From an uncultured Draconibacterium sp. (GTDB lineage: Bacteria > Bacteroidota > Bacteroidia > Bacteroidales > Prolixibacteraceae), in the NCBI RefSeq assembly GCF_963675065.1, contig NZ_OY775905.1, positions 496,001 through 560,000 on the forward strand: a stretch of 64,000 nucleotides of DNA, read 5' to 3'. The notes beneath the pieces were generated by a model. The model did no database searches and had not been told where the DNA came from. It worked only from the letters and a program-made list of their open reading frames with translations. Shown here piece after piece: positions 34,378-43,409 of the stretch (position 1 is its first letter; every line of letters begins with the position of its first letter). The translations under genes were made by a program, and so were the position numbers.

Positions 34378-35460
34378 ATGGCCGACAAACTTAAAGACAT
34401 CCTGTTCCCTTTGGAGAAAGTACAACTTTTCGCAACCGTTTTAAAAGAAGTGTATCCGCCGTTTCAGTCGGAAGGGTTTGTTGCCGCGGTGTGCGACAAA
34501 GACTGGCCGGAGCGCGAGTTAAAAGAAAAAATGAGGCATACGACATTAAGCCTGCACCGGTTTTTACCCGAAGATTTTGAAAAAGCAGTTGAAATTCTGG
34601 TTGCCATTGTACCAAAAGTTACCGGTTTCGAAGCCATTGTTTTACCCGACTATGTTGAGGTTTACGGCCAGGAACATTGGGACGTTGCACTGCCGGCATT
34701 GGGTGAATTGACTATATGTGGAAGTTCGGAATTTGGTATCAGGCCATTTTTAAATAAGGACTTAGAAGGGGCCATGAAATATATGTTGGCCTGGGCCGAC
34801 AGCAACGATTTTAAAGTAAGGCGTTTTGCCAGCGAAGGATGTCGCCCCCGCCTGCCATGGGCTTCGGGAGTACCGGCTTTGAAAAAAGATCCGTCGTTGA
34901 TTCTGCCAATTCTGGAGAAATTAAAAGACGACCCGGAGGAATTTGTGCGAAAAAGTGTAGCCAATAACCTCAATGACATTTCGAAAGACCACCCCGAACT
35001 GGTACTTGAGATTTGCGAGCGCTGGCAGGGAAAATCAAAAAACACCGACTGGATTATAAAACATGCCTGCCGCACCCTGCTCAAACAAGGAAACAAAAGA
35101 GCGATGCTGCTGAATGGCTTTGCCAATCCGGGAATGATGAATGTGGAGGATTTTCAGCTTTCGAACACATCGCCGGCAATTGGCGACGATATTTCGTTTC
35201 AATTCATACTCGCCCTCAATACCAAACAAAAGCAAAAAGTACGCATCGAATACATCGTTCACTTTGTAAAAGCCAGCGGCAAAACAACGCCAAAAGTTTT
35301 TCAGATAAAAGAAGTGGAAATGAACCCGGGCAAACACACGATCAGCAAAAAACATACATTCAAAAATATGAGCACCCGCAAGCACTACCCCGGCGAGCAT
35401 ACTTTCGAGATTGTAATAAACGGCGATGTTAAAGCTTCTGCCAAACTTCAACTCAATTAA
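34378..35460 (+). CDS. alkC: DNA alkylation repair glycosylase AlkC, with Ig-like domain
   Basis: HEAT-like-repeat DNA glycosylase that removes 3-alkylated purines/cytosines without flipping the base. FASEGCRPRLPW is the AlkC signature; repeats run to about residue 235. The remaining 125 residues (from about GFANPGMMNVEDFQLS) form the beta-rich Ig-like domain known from AlkC structures to help contact DNA. It starts 37 bp after the acyltransferase gene and is followed after 9 bp by a GNAT gene. Confidence 0.88.
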   Translation: MADKLKDILFPLEKVQLFATVLKEVYPPFQSEGFVAAVCDKDWPERELKEKMRHTTLSLHRFLPEDFEKAVEILVAIVPKVTGFEAIVLPDYVEVYGQEHWDVALPALGELTICGSSEFGIRPFLNKDLEGAMKYMLAWADSNDFKVRRFASEGCRPRLPWASGVPALKKDPSLILPILEKLKDDPEEFVRKSVANNLNDISKDHPELVLEICERWQGKSKNTDWIIKHACRTLLKQGNKRAMLLNGFANPGMMNVEDFQLSNTSPAIGDDISFQFILALNTKQKQKVRIEYIVHFVKASGKTTPKVFQIKEVEMNPGKHTISKKHTFKNMSTRKHYPGEHTFEIVINGDVKASAKLQLN

Positions 35461-35469
35461 ATTTTATTC

Positions 35470-35913
35470 ATGGATATTAATATAAGAAAAGCGACAGAGA
35501 AAGATTTCCCGGCAATATTCGGGCTGATTACGGAACTGGCAGAATATGAAGAAAGCCTTGACAAGGTGAGTAATTCGTTGGAACTAATGTACGAGCAGAA
35601 AGACTACTTTAATTGTTATGTGGCCGAAACTGAAGAAAAGGAAATTATTGGAATGGCACTTTACTATTTCTCGTACTATACCTGGGTAGGAAAAACCTTG
35701 TACCTCGACGACCTGTATGTAAAGGAGGCCTGGCGTGGCAACGGATTGGGCACGCGTTTAATGGATAAAATGTTTGAAGTAGCCAAAGCCGAAAAGTGCA
35801 ATCGCTTCCGTCTGCAAGTACTGAATTGGAATGAGCCGGCAATCAAACTCTACGAAAAAAGTGGATTTACGGTGGACAAAACGTGGTATAATTGTGATTT
35901 TGAAGATTTGTAG
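35470..35913 (+). CDS. GNAT family N-acetyltransferase, diamine acetyltransferase-like
   Basis: A 147-aa enzyme close to spermidine/spermine (diamine) N-acetyltransferases: IRKATEKDFPAIFGLITELAEYE at the N-terminus, YLDDLYVKEAWRGNGLGTRL as the acetyl-CoA motif, and a final NEPAIKLYEKSGF block. The actual amine is not known. It is 9 bp after alkC, probably co-transcribed. Confidence 0.88.
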   Translation: MDINIRKATEKDFPAIFGLITELAEYEESLDKVSNSLELMYEQKDYFNCYVAETEEKEIIGMALYYFSYYTWVGKTLYLDDLYVKEAWRGNGLGTRLMDKMFEVAKAEKCNRFRLQVLNWNEPAIKLYEKSGFTVDKTWYNCDFEDL

Positions 35914-35955
35914 CATAACTCAAAAACAGCACAATCTCACCCCTACTTGCTTTTC

Positions 35956-35985
35956 AAAAAAAAGGGCACCGGTAAACCGGCACCC
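35956..35985 (-). terminator. Likely terminator of the GH3 gene
   Basis: On the minus strand GGGTGCCGG and CCGGTGCCC form a stem (GGG/CCC and CCGG/CCGG around two mismatches, 4-nt loop) followed by eight T, 23 bp after the stop codon. Confidence 0.55.
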
Positions 35986-36008
35986 CCACTAACACTAACT
36001 ATCTGAAA

Positions 36009-38351
36009 TTAAAATGCTTTATGCACTTTTTCTATCCATTCGGTTTTGTTTAAAGCAAATGGCAACTCTGCTTTAATATCGGTTGACGATGCACCAACCA
36101 GGGCTTTATAGTCGCCGGCATCGGTAATCCAGGCTTGCTCTAAAGTATTGAATGAAGCCACATCTGCTTTTTTGAAGGTAAGCGTTACCGTTTCGCTCTC
36201 GCCGGGCTGCAATTCAGCAGTCTTGGCAAATGCCTTTAGCTCTTTCAGCGGTTTGTCGGCATACTTGCTTTCAGGAGCCGAAACATACAACTGAACCACT
36301 TCTTTACCTGCGTAATCGCCGGTATTTTTAATGCTTACTGTTACCGTATATTCGCCGTTACTTTCGTTTAGTTTAGCGCCGCTGTATTCAAAAGTCGTAT
36401 ACGATTTTCCGTAGCCAAACGGATAAGAAACCGGTACTTCATATTTATCGAAATAACGGTAGCCTACATAAATACCTTCGGCGTAAACCGTATAATCAAC
36501 ATTTCGTCTTTTGTCGCTTACTTTTCTTTCAGCACTCATAAAACCACCCATATCCAGTTTTTGCTCTTCAGCAGTTGACGGGAAGTTCTCCGACGACCAG
36601 TGGTCTTCAAATTTAATGGGGTAAGTAGCTGTTAATTTTCCCGATGGATTTACTTTCCCGCTTAATGCATCGGCGATTGTATTTCCGCCTTCTTGTCCGG
36701 CCTGACCTGCTAACAACACGGCATCAGGAATATTTTTCCAGCTGGCCGTTTCAATTACACCTCCGATATTCAGAATAACAACAGCCTTTTTGCCTGCGTC
36801 CTGGAAAGCCTTGCTAACTGTCGAAATTAAAGCAAATTCATTTTTCGAAAGGTTAAAATCGCGATCCAGTTTACGATCTATAAATTCGCCCGAAATACGT
36901 CCGATAGTAATAATCGCCACATCGTTTCCCTTTACCGCTTTTGCCAGCATTTCTTCTGACGGAACAAACTCATCAGGACGAACTTTAGGCATAAACGCCG
37001 ACAACTGACCTTCCCCTTGCTTTTGTTTTGCGGCCTCGGCGGCCATGTATGTTTCGTAAGCTTTGGTAATGTTTTTGCTCGGTTTGTAACCGGCGCCCGT
37101 TAATCCTTCTATTAACGAAACGGTGTACGCCTTATTTACGTCGCCCGATCCGGTACCACCAGCAATTAAATCGTACGACGAAATACCAAAGGCTGCCACT
37201 TTTTTAACCGACGATGCCAAAGGCAATGTATTGTTTTTGTTTTCCAGCAAAATCATTCCTTCAGCAGCCGACTGACGCGTAATTGCAGCATGAGCTTTCA
37301 AATCAGGTTTATTCGAAAATTCGTAACCTTTAAAACGTGGCGAACGAAGCACCAGCTCCATAATACGGTTCACGCAAAGGTCAACATCTTCTATTGCCAG
37401 CTTACCGCTTTTCATAGCAGCTACCAAGGCTTCGTACTGCTCCGGGCGTCCGGGTTCCAGCAGGTCGTTACCGGCCTCAATTTGTGCCACTGCATCAGTT
37501 CCGCCAAACCAGTCGGTCATTACCAATCCTTTAAATCCCCACTCATCGCGCAAAATATCGGTCAGCAAGTCTTTTCTTTCCGAAGTATAAATTCCGTTTA
37601 CGAAATTGTACGAGCTCATTACTGTCCATGGCTGCGACTCTTTTACGGCAATCTCGAAACCTTTCAGATACAATTCGCGCATGGCACGTGGCGAAACACG
37701 CGAGTCGTTGCCCGTACGGTTGGTTTCCTGGTTGTTGGCCACAAAGTGTTTTACCGATGTACCAACACCATTGCTTTGTACACCGCGAACCATAGCGGCT
37801 GCAATTTTTCCCGACACAACAGGATCTTCCGAGTAGTATTCGAAGTTTCTTCCGTTAAGCGGGTTACGCTGAATATTTAAAGCCGGAGCCAGCAACACAT
37901 CGGCACCGTATTCCAGCACCTCGTTACCCATGGCTTTACCAACCTGTTCAACCAAATCGGTATTCCAGGTAGATGCCATTACTGTTCCAACAGGAAAACC
38001 TGTACAGTAATAAGTATTCTCATCGCCTTCGCGGGTGGGTGAAATACGTAATCCGGCAGGGCCATCGGCCAAAACAACAGCAGGAATTCCTAAACGCGGA
38101 ATCGGATATGTTGTACCGGCAGCACCTGGAACCAAGGTTTTTGTCTCACCAATTACAGCGTCGTTTCCTGAAAAACCAGCCATTCCGGTTCCGATCAGAA
38201 AATGTGCTTTCTCCTCAATGCTCATCGCACCGATCACCTTCTCAACAGGGTCTTTCCCCAATTGCGGGGCATCCTGCGCTACACCAATTTTTGGACTAAC
38301 AGCAATTGCCAGAAACAAAGCAATGCTAATAGTTAGAAATCTTTTCTTCAT
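36009..38351 (-). CDS. Secreted glycoside hydrolase family 3 beta-glucosidase
   Basis: A Sec signal peptide (about residues 1-25) leads into a GH3 enzyme: N-terminal TIM-barrel domain with KHFVANNQETNR and GLVMTDWFGG, where the Asp is the nucleophile; then the alpha/beta sandwich domain; then a C-terminal fibronectin type III-like domain (from about residue 660). The 780-aa length is typical. It should cleave beta-linked glucosides or related sugars in the periplasm. No SusC/D pair or sugar regulator adjoins it. Confidence 0.92.
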   Translation of the reverse strand: MKKRFLTISIALFLAIAVSPKIGVAQDAPQLGKDPVEKVIGAMSIEEKAHFLIGTGMAGFSGNDAVIGETKTLVPGAAGTTYPIPRLGIPAVVLADGPAGLRISPTREGDENTYYCTGFPVGTVMASTWNTDLVEQVGKAMGNEVLEYGADVLLAPALNIQRNPLNGRNFEYYSEDPVVSGKIAAAMVRGVQSNGVGTSVKHFVANNQETNRTGNDSRVSPRAMRELYLKGFEIAVKESQPWTVMSSYNFVNGIYTSERKDLLTDILRDEWGFKGLVMTDWFGGTDAVAQIEAGNDLLEPGRPEQYEALVAAMKSGKLAIEDVDLCVNRIMELVLRSPRFKGYEFSNKPDLKAHAAITRQSAAEGMILLENKNNTLPLASSVKKVAAFGISSYDLIAGGTGSGDVNKAYTVSLIEGLTGAGYKPSKNITKAYETYMAAEAAKQKQGEGQLSAFMPKVRPDEFVPSEEMLAKAVKGNDVAIITIGRISGEFIDRKLDRDFNLSKNEFALISTVSKAFQDAGKKAVVILNIGGVIETASWKNIPDAVLLAGQAGQEGGNTIADALSGKVNPSGKLTATYPIKFEDHWSSENFPSTAEEQKLDMGGFMSAERKVSDKRRNVDYTVYAEGIYVGYRYFDKYEVPVSYPFGYGKSYTTFEYSGAKLNESNGEYTVTVSIKNTGDYAGKEVVQLYVSAPESKYADKPLKELKAFAKTAELQPGESETVTLTFKKADVASFNTLEQAWITDAGDYKALVGASSTDIKAELPFALNKTEWIEKVHKAF

Positions 38352-38401
38352 CTGTTTTAGTTCTTATTGATTAAATAATTTTGATTCTGTCCTTCTTTCG
38401 C

Positions 38402-38409
38402 CAAAAATA
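38402..38409 (-). promoter_or_regulatory. Promoter -7 element for the GH3 gene
   Basis: TATTTTTG on the minus strand matches TAnnTTTG, 50 bp before the ATG, within the intergenic region shared with the divergent Crp-type regulator gene. Confidence 0.45.
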
Positions 38410-38507
38410 AATTCAATCTTACTTTTTGGATTTGATCTATATCAGAAAATGACCCGGCGAACACTTAATTTTATTCATTGGCATTCTTTGTTAAATTTGT
38501 TTCCCGT

Positions 38508-39086
38508 ATGAATGAAGCCAGGAAGATAGTGCAAATGATCTCGGAGAATTTCCATCCGCTCGATCAGAAAGAACAAGAATTGCTTAGCTCTATTTTAAAA
38601 GAGGAAACATTAAAAAAGGGTGAACTGCTGCTAAAAGAAGGTGATGTAGCGCGCGATATTTATTGGGTTGGAAAAGGCATGCTACGGCAATTTTACTACA
38701 AAGACGGCCGCGAAGTGACCGAACATTTTGCCTGCGAAAACCAGGGAGCCCTTTGTATTAACAGCCTGTTTTTGCAAAAACCTTCATCGATATTGGTTGA
38801 GGCACTGGAAGACAGTACCATTTTATTAATGCCCTACAAAAAGTTTATTTCGCTGGCGCAGAGGTATCCGCAGATTGCTAAATTACTTCGTAAAATTCTG
38901 GAGGAATCGTTGATTATGTCGCAGCAAAAAGCCGACTCGTGGCGCTACGAAACTGTTCACGAACGTTACAAGCGTTTTCAGCGCGAATACCCCGATGCTG
39001 CCAAACGTGCCTCGGTAAACCATATTGCCTCCTACCTGCTAATGACACCGGAGTCGCTTAGCCGCGTGAGAGCCGGAAAATTGTAA
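38508..39086 (+). CDS. Crp/Fnr family transcriptional regulator
   Basis: Residues about 20-125 are a cyclic-nucleotide-binding beta barrel (KKGELLLKEGDVARDIYWVGKGMLRQFYY), and the C-terminus has a helix-turn-helix around ASVNHIASYLLMTPESLSRVR. The consensus cAMP-binding residues are not complete, so the ligand is unknown. The frame opens at a TTG ten codons earlier; the ATG is preferred. It is divergent from the GH3 gene and 12 bp before a GNAT gene. A TAAATTTG at 38492-38499 could be a -7 element, which would give an almost leaderless mRNA. Confidence 0.88.
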   Translation: MNEARKIVQMISENFHPLDQKEQELLSSILKEETLKKGELLLKEGDVARDIYWVGKGMLRQFYYKDGREVTEHFACENQGALCINSLFLQKPSSILVEALEDSTILLMPYKKFISLAQRYPQIAKLLRKILEESLIMSQQKADSWRYETVHERYKRFQREYPDAAKRASVNHIASYLLMTPESLSRVRAGKL

Positions 39087-39098
39087 AAAATTCTGTTT

Positions 39099-39551
39099 AT
39101 GATACAAATAAGAGAAGCCCAACCGGAAGATGCCGGAATAATCCTGGAATGCATTAAAGGCCTTGCCGTTCACGTTGATCAGGCTGAAATGGTTACGGCC
39201 ACCGAACAGGACATTCGGAACACCATTTTTGCACCAAACACGCATGTAACTGTTTTTGTAGCCGAAAACGAAGATCAAAAAGTTTGTGGTTTCACACTTA
39301 TTTTTAAATCGTTCTCCACATTTAAAGCCGCTACCAATTACCACATCGAAGACTTGTTTGTTTTCCCGGAATACCGTAAGCTGGGTATTGGCGCCATGCT
39401 GATGAAACACCTAAAAACCTTTGCCAAAAGTGAAGGTGCAAAAGTGATTGACTGGTACGTTAACAACCGAAACCACAGTGCTATGGACTTTTACGACCGG
39501 ATTGGTGCGAAAAAACTCGATTACAAATCGATTTATTACATGGAGGTTTAA
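39099..39551 (+). CDS. GNAT family N-acetyltransferase
   Basis: A 150-aa diamine-acetyltransferase-like enzyme: IQIREAQPEDAGIILECIKGLA, acetyl-CoA motif HIEDLFVFPEYRKLGIGAML, and the ending NHSAMDFYDRIGAKKL. It follows the Crp-type regulator by 12 bp and is probably controlled together with it. The substrate is unknown. Confidence 0.88.
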   Translation: MIQIREAQPEDAGIILECIKGLAVHVDQAEMVTATEQDIRNTIFAPNTHVTVFVAENEDQKVCGFTLIFKSFSTFKAATNYHIEDLFVFPEYRKLGIGAMLMKHLKTFAKSEGAKVIDWYVNNRNHSAMDFYDRIGAKKLDYKSIYYMEV

Positions 39552-39568
39552 CTCTTATAACTTTTTTT

Positions 39569-39721
39569 TGCGAACTGGCCACTAAATTCCCCTATCCGGA
39601 GCCCGAATGTGCCGATACAGAATTGGTAAATGAAAATAAAGACATGCAAACCCGGATTAGAGAGCTGGAGCTGGAAGTAAAAGTACTTCGGCAAACTATT
39701 CGCGACCTGGGCGCTAAGTAA
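39569..39721 (+). pseudogene. Possible remnant or tiny coiled-coil gene
   Basis: A frame that looks coding runs from about 39569 to the TAA at 39719, ending in a heptad-like stretch MQTRIRELELEVKVLRQTIR. The only in-frame ATG is at 39644 (25 codons); upstream the frame continues into the GNAT gene without a start. It may be the tail of a lost gene or a small coiled-coil protein. The following 175 bp to the first cassette border hold nothing recognisable. Confidence 0.25.
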
Positions 39722-39897
39722 AAACAGCTATATATTGTTTATTTTCAATCTCATAGAAAATATATTATATTTAATGCTGTAAAAAATCAAACCGTTGAAT
39801 ACACTCCCTAAAATAGCCGCTGAAAATAAGAATAATATAATAAGTGTGTTTTACATGCCGAATGTGGAGTATAACAACAATGAAGCTGCACACTATT

Positions 39898-39907
39898 GTT
39901 AGCACCA
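39898..39907 (+). repeat. Left border GTTAGCACCA of a cassette-like unit
   Basis: GTTAGCACCA is the inverse of TGGTGCTAAA at 40463-40472 (nine of ten), flanking the hypothetical secreted protein gene. Confidence 0.5.
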
Positions 39908-39923
39908 ATAAAAAAAGATAGAA

Positions 39924-40430
39924 GTGAATAGAATTCTAACGATGATTATTTTGACACTCTCCAGTCTGTCAATTGCAGCTCAAAATCAAGTATATGAACT
40001 TCATCCAGTCTTAGGCGATACCATAGACAACGTTGAAATCAATAAATATTATCTTTTTACTGATTACATCGGTGATAGCACAGATTATATAATTATCCAT
40101 AAAGACAGAGACCTTTTTTCTCTCGATGGGTTCTTTGACAGCACTATGATATTAAATATTCAAATCAGTAAGGATGAAATCTTAATACAAAAGGAGCATG
40201 TCGAGAAACTATACAACTACTTCATTGCTAGTTTAAAAAAGGATTCATTCAATCTTAATGAGTATAAAAATAGAGCTTTGATTTCTGATTCCATAAATAT
40301 TACAAACATCAATTTAAATGTCATGACTCCAGAGTTTATAAAATCAATAAAAAAAGACATTAAGAGAAAGTTTTGGGAGGAGAAACGAAAGGAAATAAAA
40401 AGCAATCAAGAAAAAGGTATGATTTATTAA
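39924..40430 (+). CDS. Hypothetical exported protein
   Basis: A 168-aa protein not recognised. A signal peptide is visible at the N-terminus (hydrophobic run ending AAQ near residue 19), then a charged soluble domain rich in Ile, Asp and Lys, ending in a basic helix. The start is GTG; an ATG six codons later is an alternative that would also keep a signal. The gene is markedly AT-rich compared with its left neighbours and lies between inverted cassette-like borders, suggesting transfer. Confidence 0.6.
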   Translation: MNRILTMIILTLSSLSIAAQNQVYELHPVLGDTIDNVEINKYYLFTDYIGDSTDYIIIHKDRDLFSLDGFFDSTMILNIQISKDEILIQKEHVEKLYNYFIASLKKDSFNLNEYKNRALISDSINITNINLNVMTPEFIKSIKKDIKRKFWEEKRKEIKSNQEKGMIY

Positions 40431-40462
40431 GAATTGAGATTATAGAATTACGCAATATAAAC

Positions 40463-40472
40463 TGGTGCTAAA
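40463..40472 (+). repeat. Cassette-like border TGGTGCTAAA
   Basis: Inverse copy of the left border; also a near-direct copy of TGGTGTTAAC at 40899, each preceded by AAAC or AAAAAC after a gene. Confidence 0.5.
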
Positions 40473-40570
40473 ACCTAATTTGAACAAATATAATGAATTT
40501 TAGAGCCTCATTTTGTGACCCTTTTAAACCTGACATCATAGAATTGGGTACTATCAAGAAAAGTAAAATA

Positions 40571-40894
40571 ATGGAAACTTTTGACAAAATTCTATGGTCA
40601 GATTATTTAAAGAAAATGGAAACTGCGAATGAAAAGGATATTTATTATTCCCCATCTCTTGAAGTAGAAAATCGGACAAATAAAAATGGGATTGTTGTTT
40701 CCGCCATTGATAGAAAAGAGTGGTATATTTTTTATAAAAGACCCAAATTGGCAAAAAGATTCTTTGGACTATTTGAGACAATGAATAATGATTACACTAC
40801 GGAAGTTCATGGTCAATCAGAAAAAGATGTTCGTGAGTGTTTAGCAGCACTTGTCGACAATAAATTGAATTTCTTAGATGAAAAAATAAAATAA
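40571..40894 (+). CDS. Hypothetical protein
   Basis: A 107-aa soluble protein, not recognised. Aromatic and basic residues are frequent (RKEWYIFYKRPKLAKRFFGLF near the middle) and the C-terminus is a helix ending in charged residues. An upstream ATG at 40493 in the same frame would add 26 residues; the first part of that extension is unlike the rest, so the shorter form is preferred with low certainty. AT-rich, between cassette-like borders. Confidence 0.55.
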   Translation: METFDKILWSDYLKKMETANEKDIYYSPSLEVENRTNKNGIVVSAIDRKEWYIFYKRPKLAKRFFGLFETMNNDYTTEVHGQSEKDVRECLAALVDNKLNFLDEKIK

Positions 40895-40898
40895 AAAC

Positions 40899-41004
40899 TG
40901 GTGTTAACGCAGTGCATATTTCACAGCGGGGTCAGTGCGGCAATCAACGGCGGATTCTCGCATCGATGTTCATGTGCCGGACAGGAACGAGCTCCGAAAT
41001 CCGC
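40899..41004 (+). repeat. Cassette-like border and GC-rich structured tail
   Basis: TGGTGTTAAC (40899-40908) is followed by about 100 bp of much higher GC content. Within it GCGGATT (40950-40956) and AATCCGC (40998-41004) form inverted arms enclosing a smaller GTTC/GAAC and TGT/ACA hairpin. The arrangement recalls folded recombination sites, but the ends do not fit the integron attC consensus. Confidence 0.5.
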
Positions 41005-41056
41005 AACGACAACTTGCAAGTGACCGTTCTAAATCAAAATAATTAAAACAAAAACG

Positions 41057-42478
41057 ATGCGTATACCTTATCTTTTCCTCGGTTTACTACTTCTGACTAG
41101 TTGCTCTCTGCAAAAGGAAAAGCAATTATTGGAAGAAAAGATTCTTAGAATCGAAAACGGACTTCAACCCAATTTGCAGATAGAAGGAGACAGCGTGCCC
41201 CATTACAATATTGAAGAACGCCTGAAAGAGCTTAATATTCCCGGGGCAAGTATTGCAATGCTGGTGAATGGCGAAATTGAATGGGCTAAAGGATACGGAA
41301 TGGCCGATCGTTCCGAAAACCGCGAAGTAACTGCCGAAACCATGTTTCTGGCGGGTTCTATAAGCAAACCGGTTGCAGCACTCAGGGCACATCAACTGGC
41401 CGAAACCGGGGAAATCAGTCTGGATTCGAATATTAATAATTACCTCACCAGCTGGAAACTGCCCGAGAATGAATTTACTGAAAAAGAAAAAGTTACTACA
41501 CGAAGAATTCTGAATCACACCGCCGGCTTGACCGTTTGGGGATTTCCAGGATACGACAAAGGAGACACAATACCAACTGTTGCCGATGTGCTTGACGGGA
41601 AAGGTAACACCGATTCGGTACGGGTATACAAAGAACCCGGAGATAGCTGGATGTACTCGGGAGGCGGATATACCATTATGCAACTAATGATTACGGATAT
41701 CGGGCAAAAGCCTTTCCCTGAAATAATGCAGGAAAATGTTCTCGATCCGCTGGGCCTGAAATCAAGTACTTTTGAAAATCCGCTGCCGGAAAAGTATCAT
41801 TACATAGCAGCAACAGGTTACCGGGGTAACGGCGATGAAGTTGAAGGGAAATGGCCTATTTACCCCGAAATGGCGGCTGCAGGACTTTGGACAACTCCAT
41901 CGCAACTAATATTGTGGGCAAAAGAAATTCAGCACATTTATCAAAAGCAGGAAGACGGATTGCTGAAAACAGAAACGGTTAATGAAATGCTTACACCGGG
42001 AAAAAATAATCACGGACTTGGCCCGGGGATTAGCGAACATACCTTCGGACATGGAGGGGCTGATGAAGGTTTCCGTGCACAATTGGTGGCCTGGAAAGAA
42101 ACTCCACATGCAGTTGTTGTTATGGTTAACTCGGATAATGGAAGTATTATACAGGAGATATTACTGAGTATAGCCAGGGAATATGATTTACCGGGAGTTG
42201 ATCCAATGATTCGGGAAATAAAAGAACAGTCGGAAGAACAACTTCAACAATTTGCAGGAAACTACACATTAGAGGGCTTGGGGATGGTTCAGATTACAGT
42301 AAAAAATAACGGGCTGGAACTTTCAGCAGACTTCCTCGACGAACCAGTTTTTATACTACCCGAATCGGAATATACCTTCTTTGACAAAAACGATGGCGAG
42401 TATATCAATTTCACCAACGACGGAGATTTAATAAGCGGCTTTAATGTACAGGGAAGGAAGGCATCGAAAATTGAATAG
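41057..42478 (+). CDS. Serine hydrolase lipoprotein, class C beta-lactamase-like
   Basis: A lipobox (LLLLTSC, Cys16) precedes a penicillin-binding-protein-like serine hydrolase domain. SxxK is SISK in AGSISKPVAALR, the second motif is YSGGGYT and the third is HGGADEG. A C-terminal beta domain of about 110 residues follows. Relatives act as esterases, D-aminopeptidases or DD-peptidases; beta-lactamase activity cannot be assumed. A protein of the same layout is encoded at 59.2-60.7 kb in the other accessory patch. Confidence 0.85.
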   Translation: MRIPYLFLGLLLLTSCSLQKEKQLLEEKILRIENGLQPNLQIEGDSVPHYNIEERLKELNIPGASIAMLVNGEIEWAKGYGMADRSENREVTAETMFLAGSISKPVAALRAHQLAETGEISLDSNINNYLTSWKLPENEFTEKEKVTTRRILNHTAGLTVWGFPGYDKGDTIPTVADVLDGKGNTDSVRVYKEPGDSWMYSGGGYTIMQLMITDIGQKPFPEIMQENVLDPLGLKSSTFENPLPEKYHYIAATGYRGNGDEVEGKWPIYPEMAAAGLWTTPSQLILWAKEIQHIYQKQEDGLLKTETVNEMLTPGKNNHGLGPGISEHTFGHGGADEGFRAQLVAWKETPHAVVVMVNSDNGSIIQEILLSIAREYDLPGVDPMIREIKEQSEEQLQQFAGNYTLEGLGMVQITVKNNGLELSADFLDEPVFILPESEYTFFDKNDGEYINFTNDGDLISGFNVQGRKASKIE

Positions 42479-42601
42479 AAAAATCAGTTGATATAGGCTA
42501 AGAAAGGCCTGGAAAAATTAATATGTCGTGTAAATGTCGTGCGTGTGCAGTTGTTAGTTATCGGAATCAGTGAGACATTTGAAGTTGTAAAAAATATCGA
42601 A

Positions 42602-43141
42602 ATGGAAACAGGAAAACTCATAAAAGAATTGCGGATAAAAAAAGGCATGACTCAGGAAGAGCTGGCCGGGAAAACAGAAGTGAGCTGCCGAACTATTCAA
42701 CGTATCGAAAACGGACAGGTAGATCCGCGCTCTTATACACTTCAGATGATAGCAAAAGCACTGGAAGTCGATTTTTGTTTGTTCACAGCCAATGAAGCCG
42801 GGGAAAGTGAGGAAAGGGAACACAACAACAACACCTGGTTAGGATTTTTACATTTGAGTGGCATTATTCCGGTAGTGTTTCCAACGGTGCTGATGTGGCG
42901 GGCAAAAAAGCACAAAACAAAAGCGATGTCACGCCACTACCGTTCGGTTATCAGCTTTCAACTTATGATTTGTGGCGTTCTTATAGGTTGCCTGTGGGTT
43001 TACTGGAAAGCAAATGTTACTACTCCGCTCCTGGGGGTGCTTCTGATAAACACCTTGCTTTCAATTACAAATACCGTAAAAGTACTGAATGGCGAACCCT
43101 ATATTCCTTCGCCATTTGGAAAAAACGAAAACCCGGATTAA
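42602..43141 (+). CDS. XRE-family regulator fused to a DUF4870-like membrane domain
   Basis: The first 60 residues are a helix-turn-helix (ELRIKKGMTQEELAGKTEVSCRTIQRIENG). Residues about 75-170 hold three hydrophobic segments typical of DUF4870 (HLSGIIPVVFPTVLMW, then two more). The fusion suggests a membrane-attached regulator; its signal is unknown. The frame opens at a GTG 21 codons earlier, but the HTH family starts at this ATG. Confidence 0.82.
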   Translation: METGKLIKELRIKKGMTQEELAGKTEVSCRTIQRIENGQVDPRSYTLQMIAKALEVDFCLFTANEAGESEEREHNNNTWLGFLHLSGIIPVVFPTVLMWRAKKHKTKAMSRHYRSVISFQLMICGVLIGCLWVYWKANVTTPLLGVLLINTLLSITNTVKVLNGEPYIPSPFGKNENPD

Positions 43142-43409
43142 TAGCCGGATCATTATTTTCCAACCCGCTCCTCCCCTTTCTTAATGCAGTAATACAGCTG
43201 CTAACACATTAACAATTCATTTAATACTAGCAGGTATTCTATTTGGACTAAATTTCATATATTGTAGCAGGGAGATAATACAGATGTGAGATCAGAATGA
43301 GCCTTATCTATGATAATTCACCTCTTCAATCGGCATTAACCATTGTCATTTCACCATTTTGCTTAAGGCTCACACTGAAAAACAATTGGTATAACTTAAA
43401 AACAGCGCT

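Noticed and set aside
37290..37880. Open frame of 196 codons on the plus strand inside the GH3 gene
   Set aside because: Antisense shadow of the strongly supported glucosidase; no signal, domain or start context of its own.
40899..41004. Integron attC site
   Set aside because: The tail folds, but its ends (TGGTGTTAAC and neighbours) do not fit the attC core consensus GTTRRRY/RYYYAAC and no integrase is in the window, so only a cassette-like description is justified.
41057..42478. Antibiotic-resistance beta-lactamase
   Set aside because: The SxxK, YSG and HGG motifs define a broad serine hydrolase family that includes esterases and peptidases; lipid anchoring and the extra C-terminal domain do not point to a true class C beta-lactamase.
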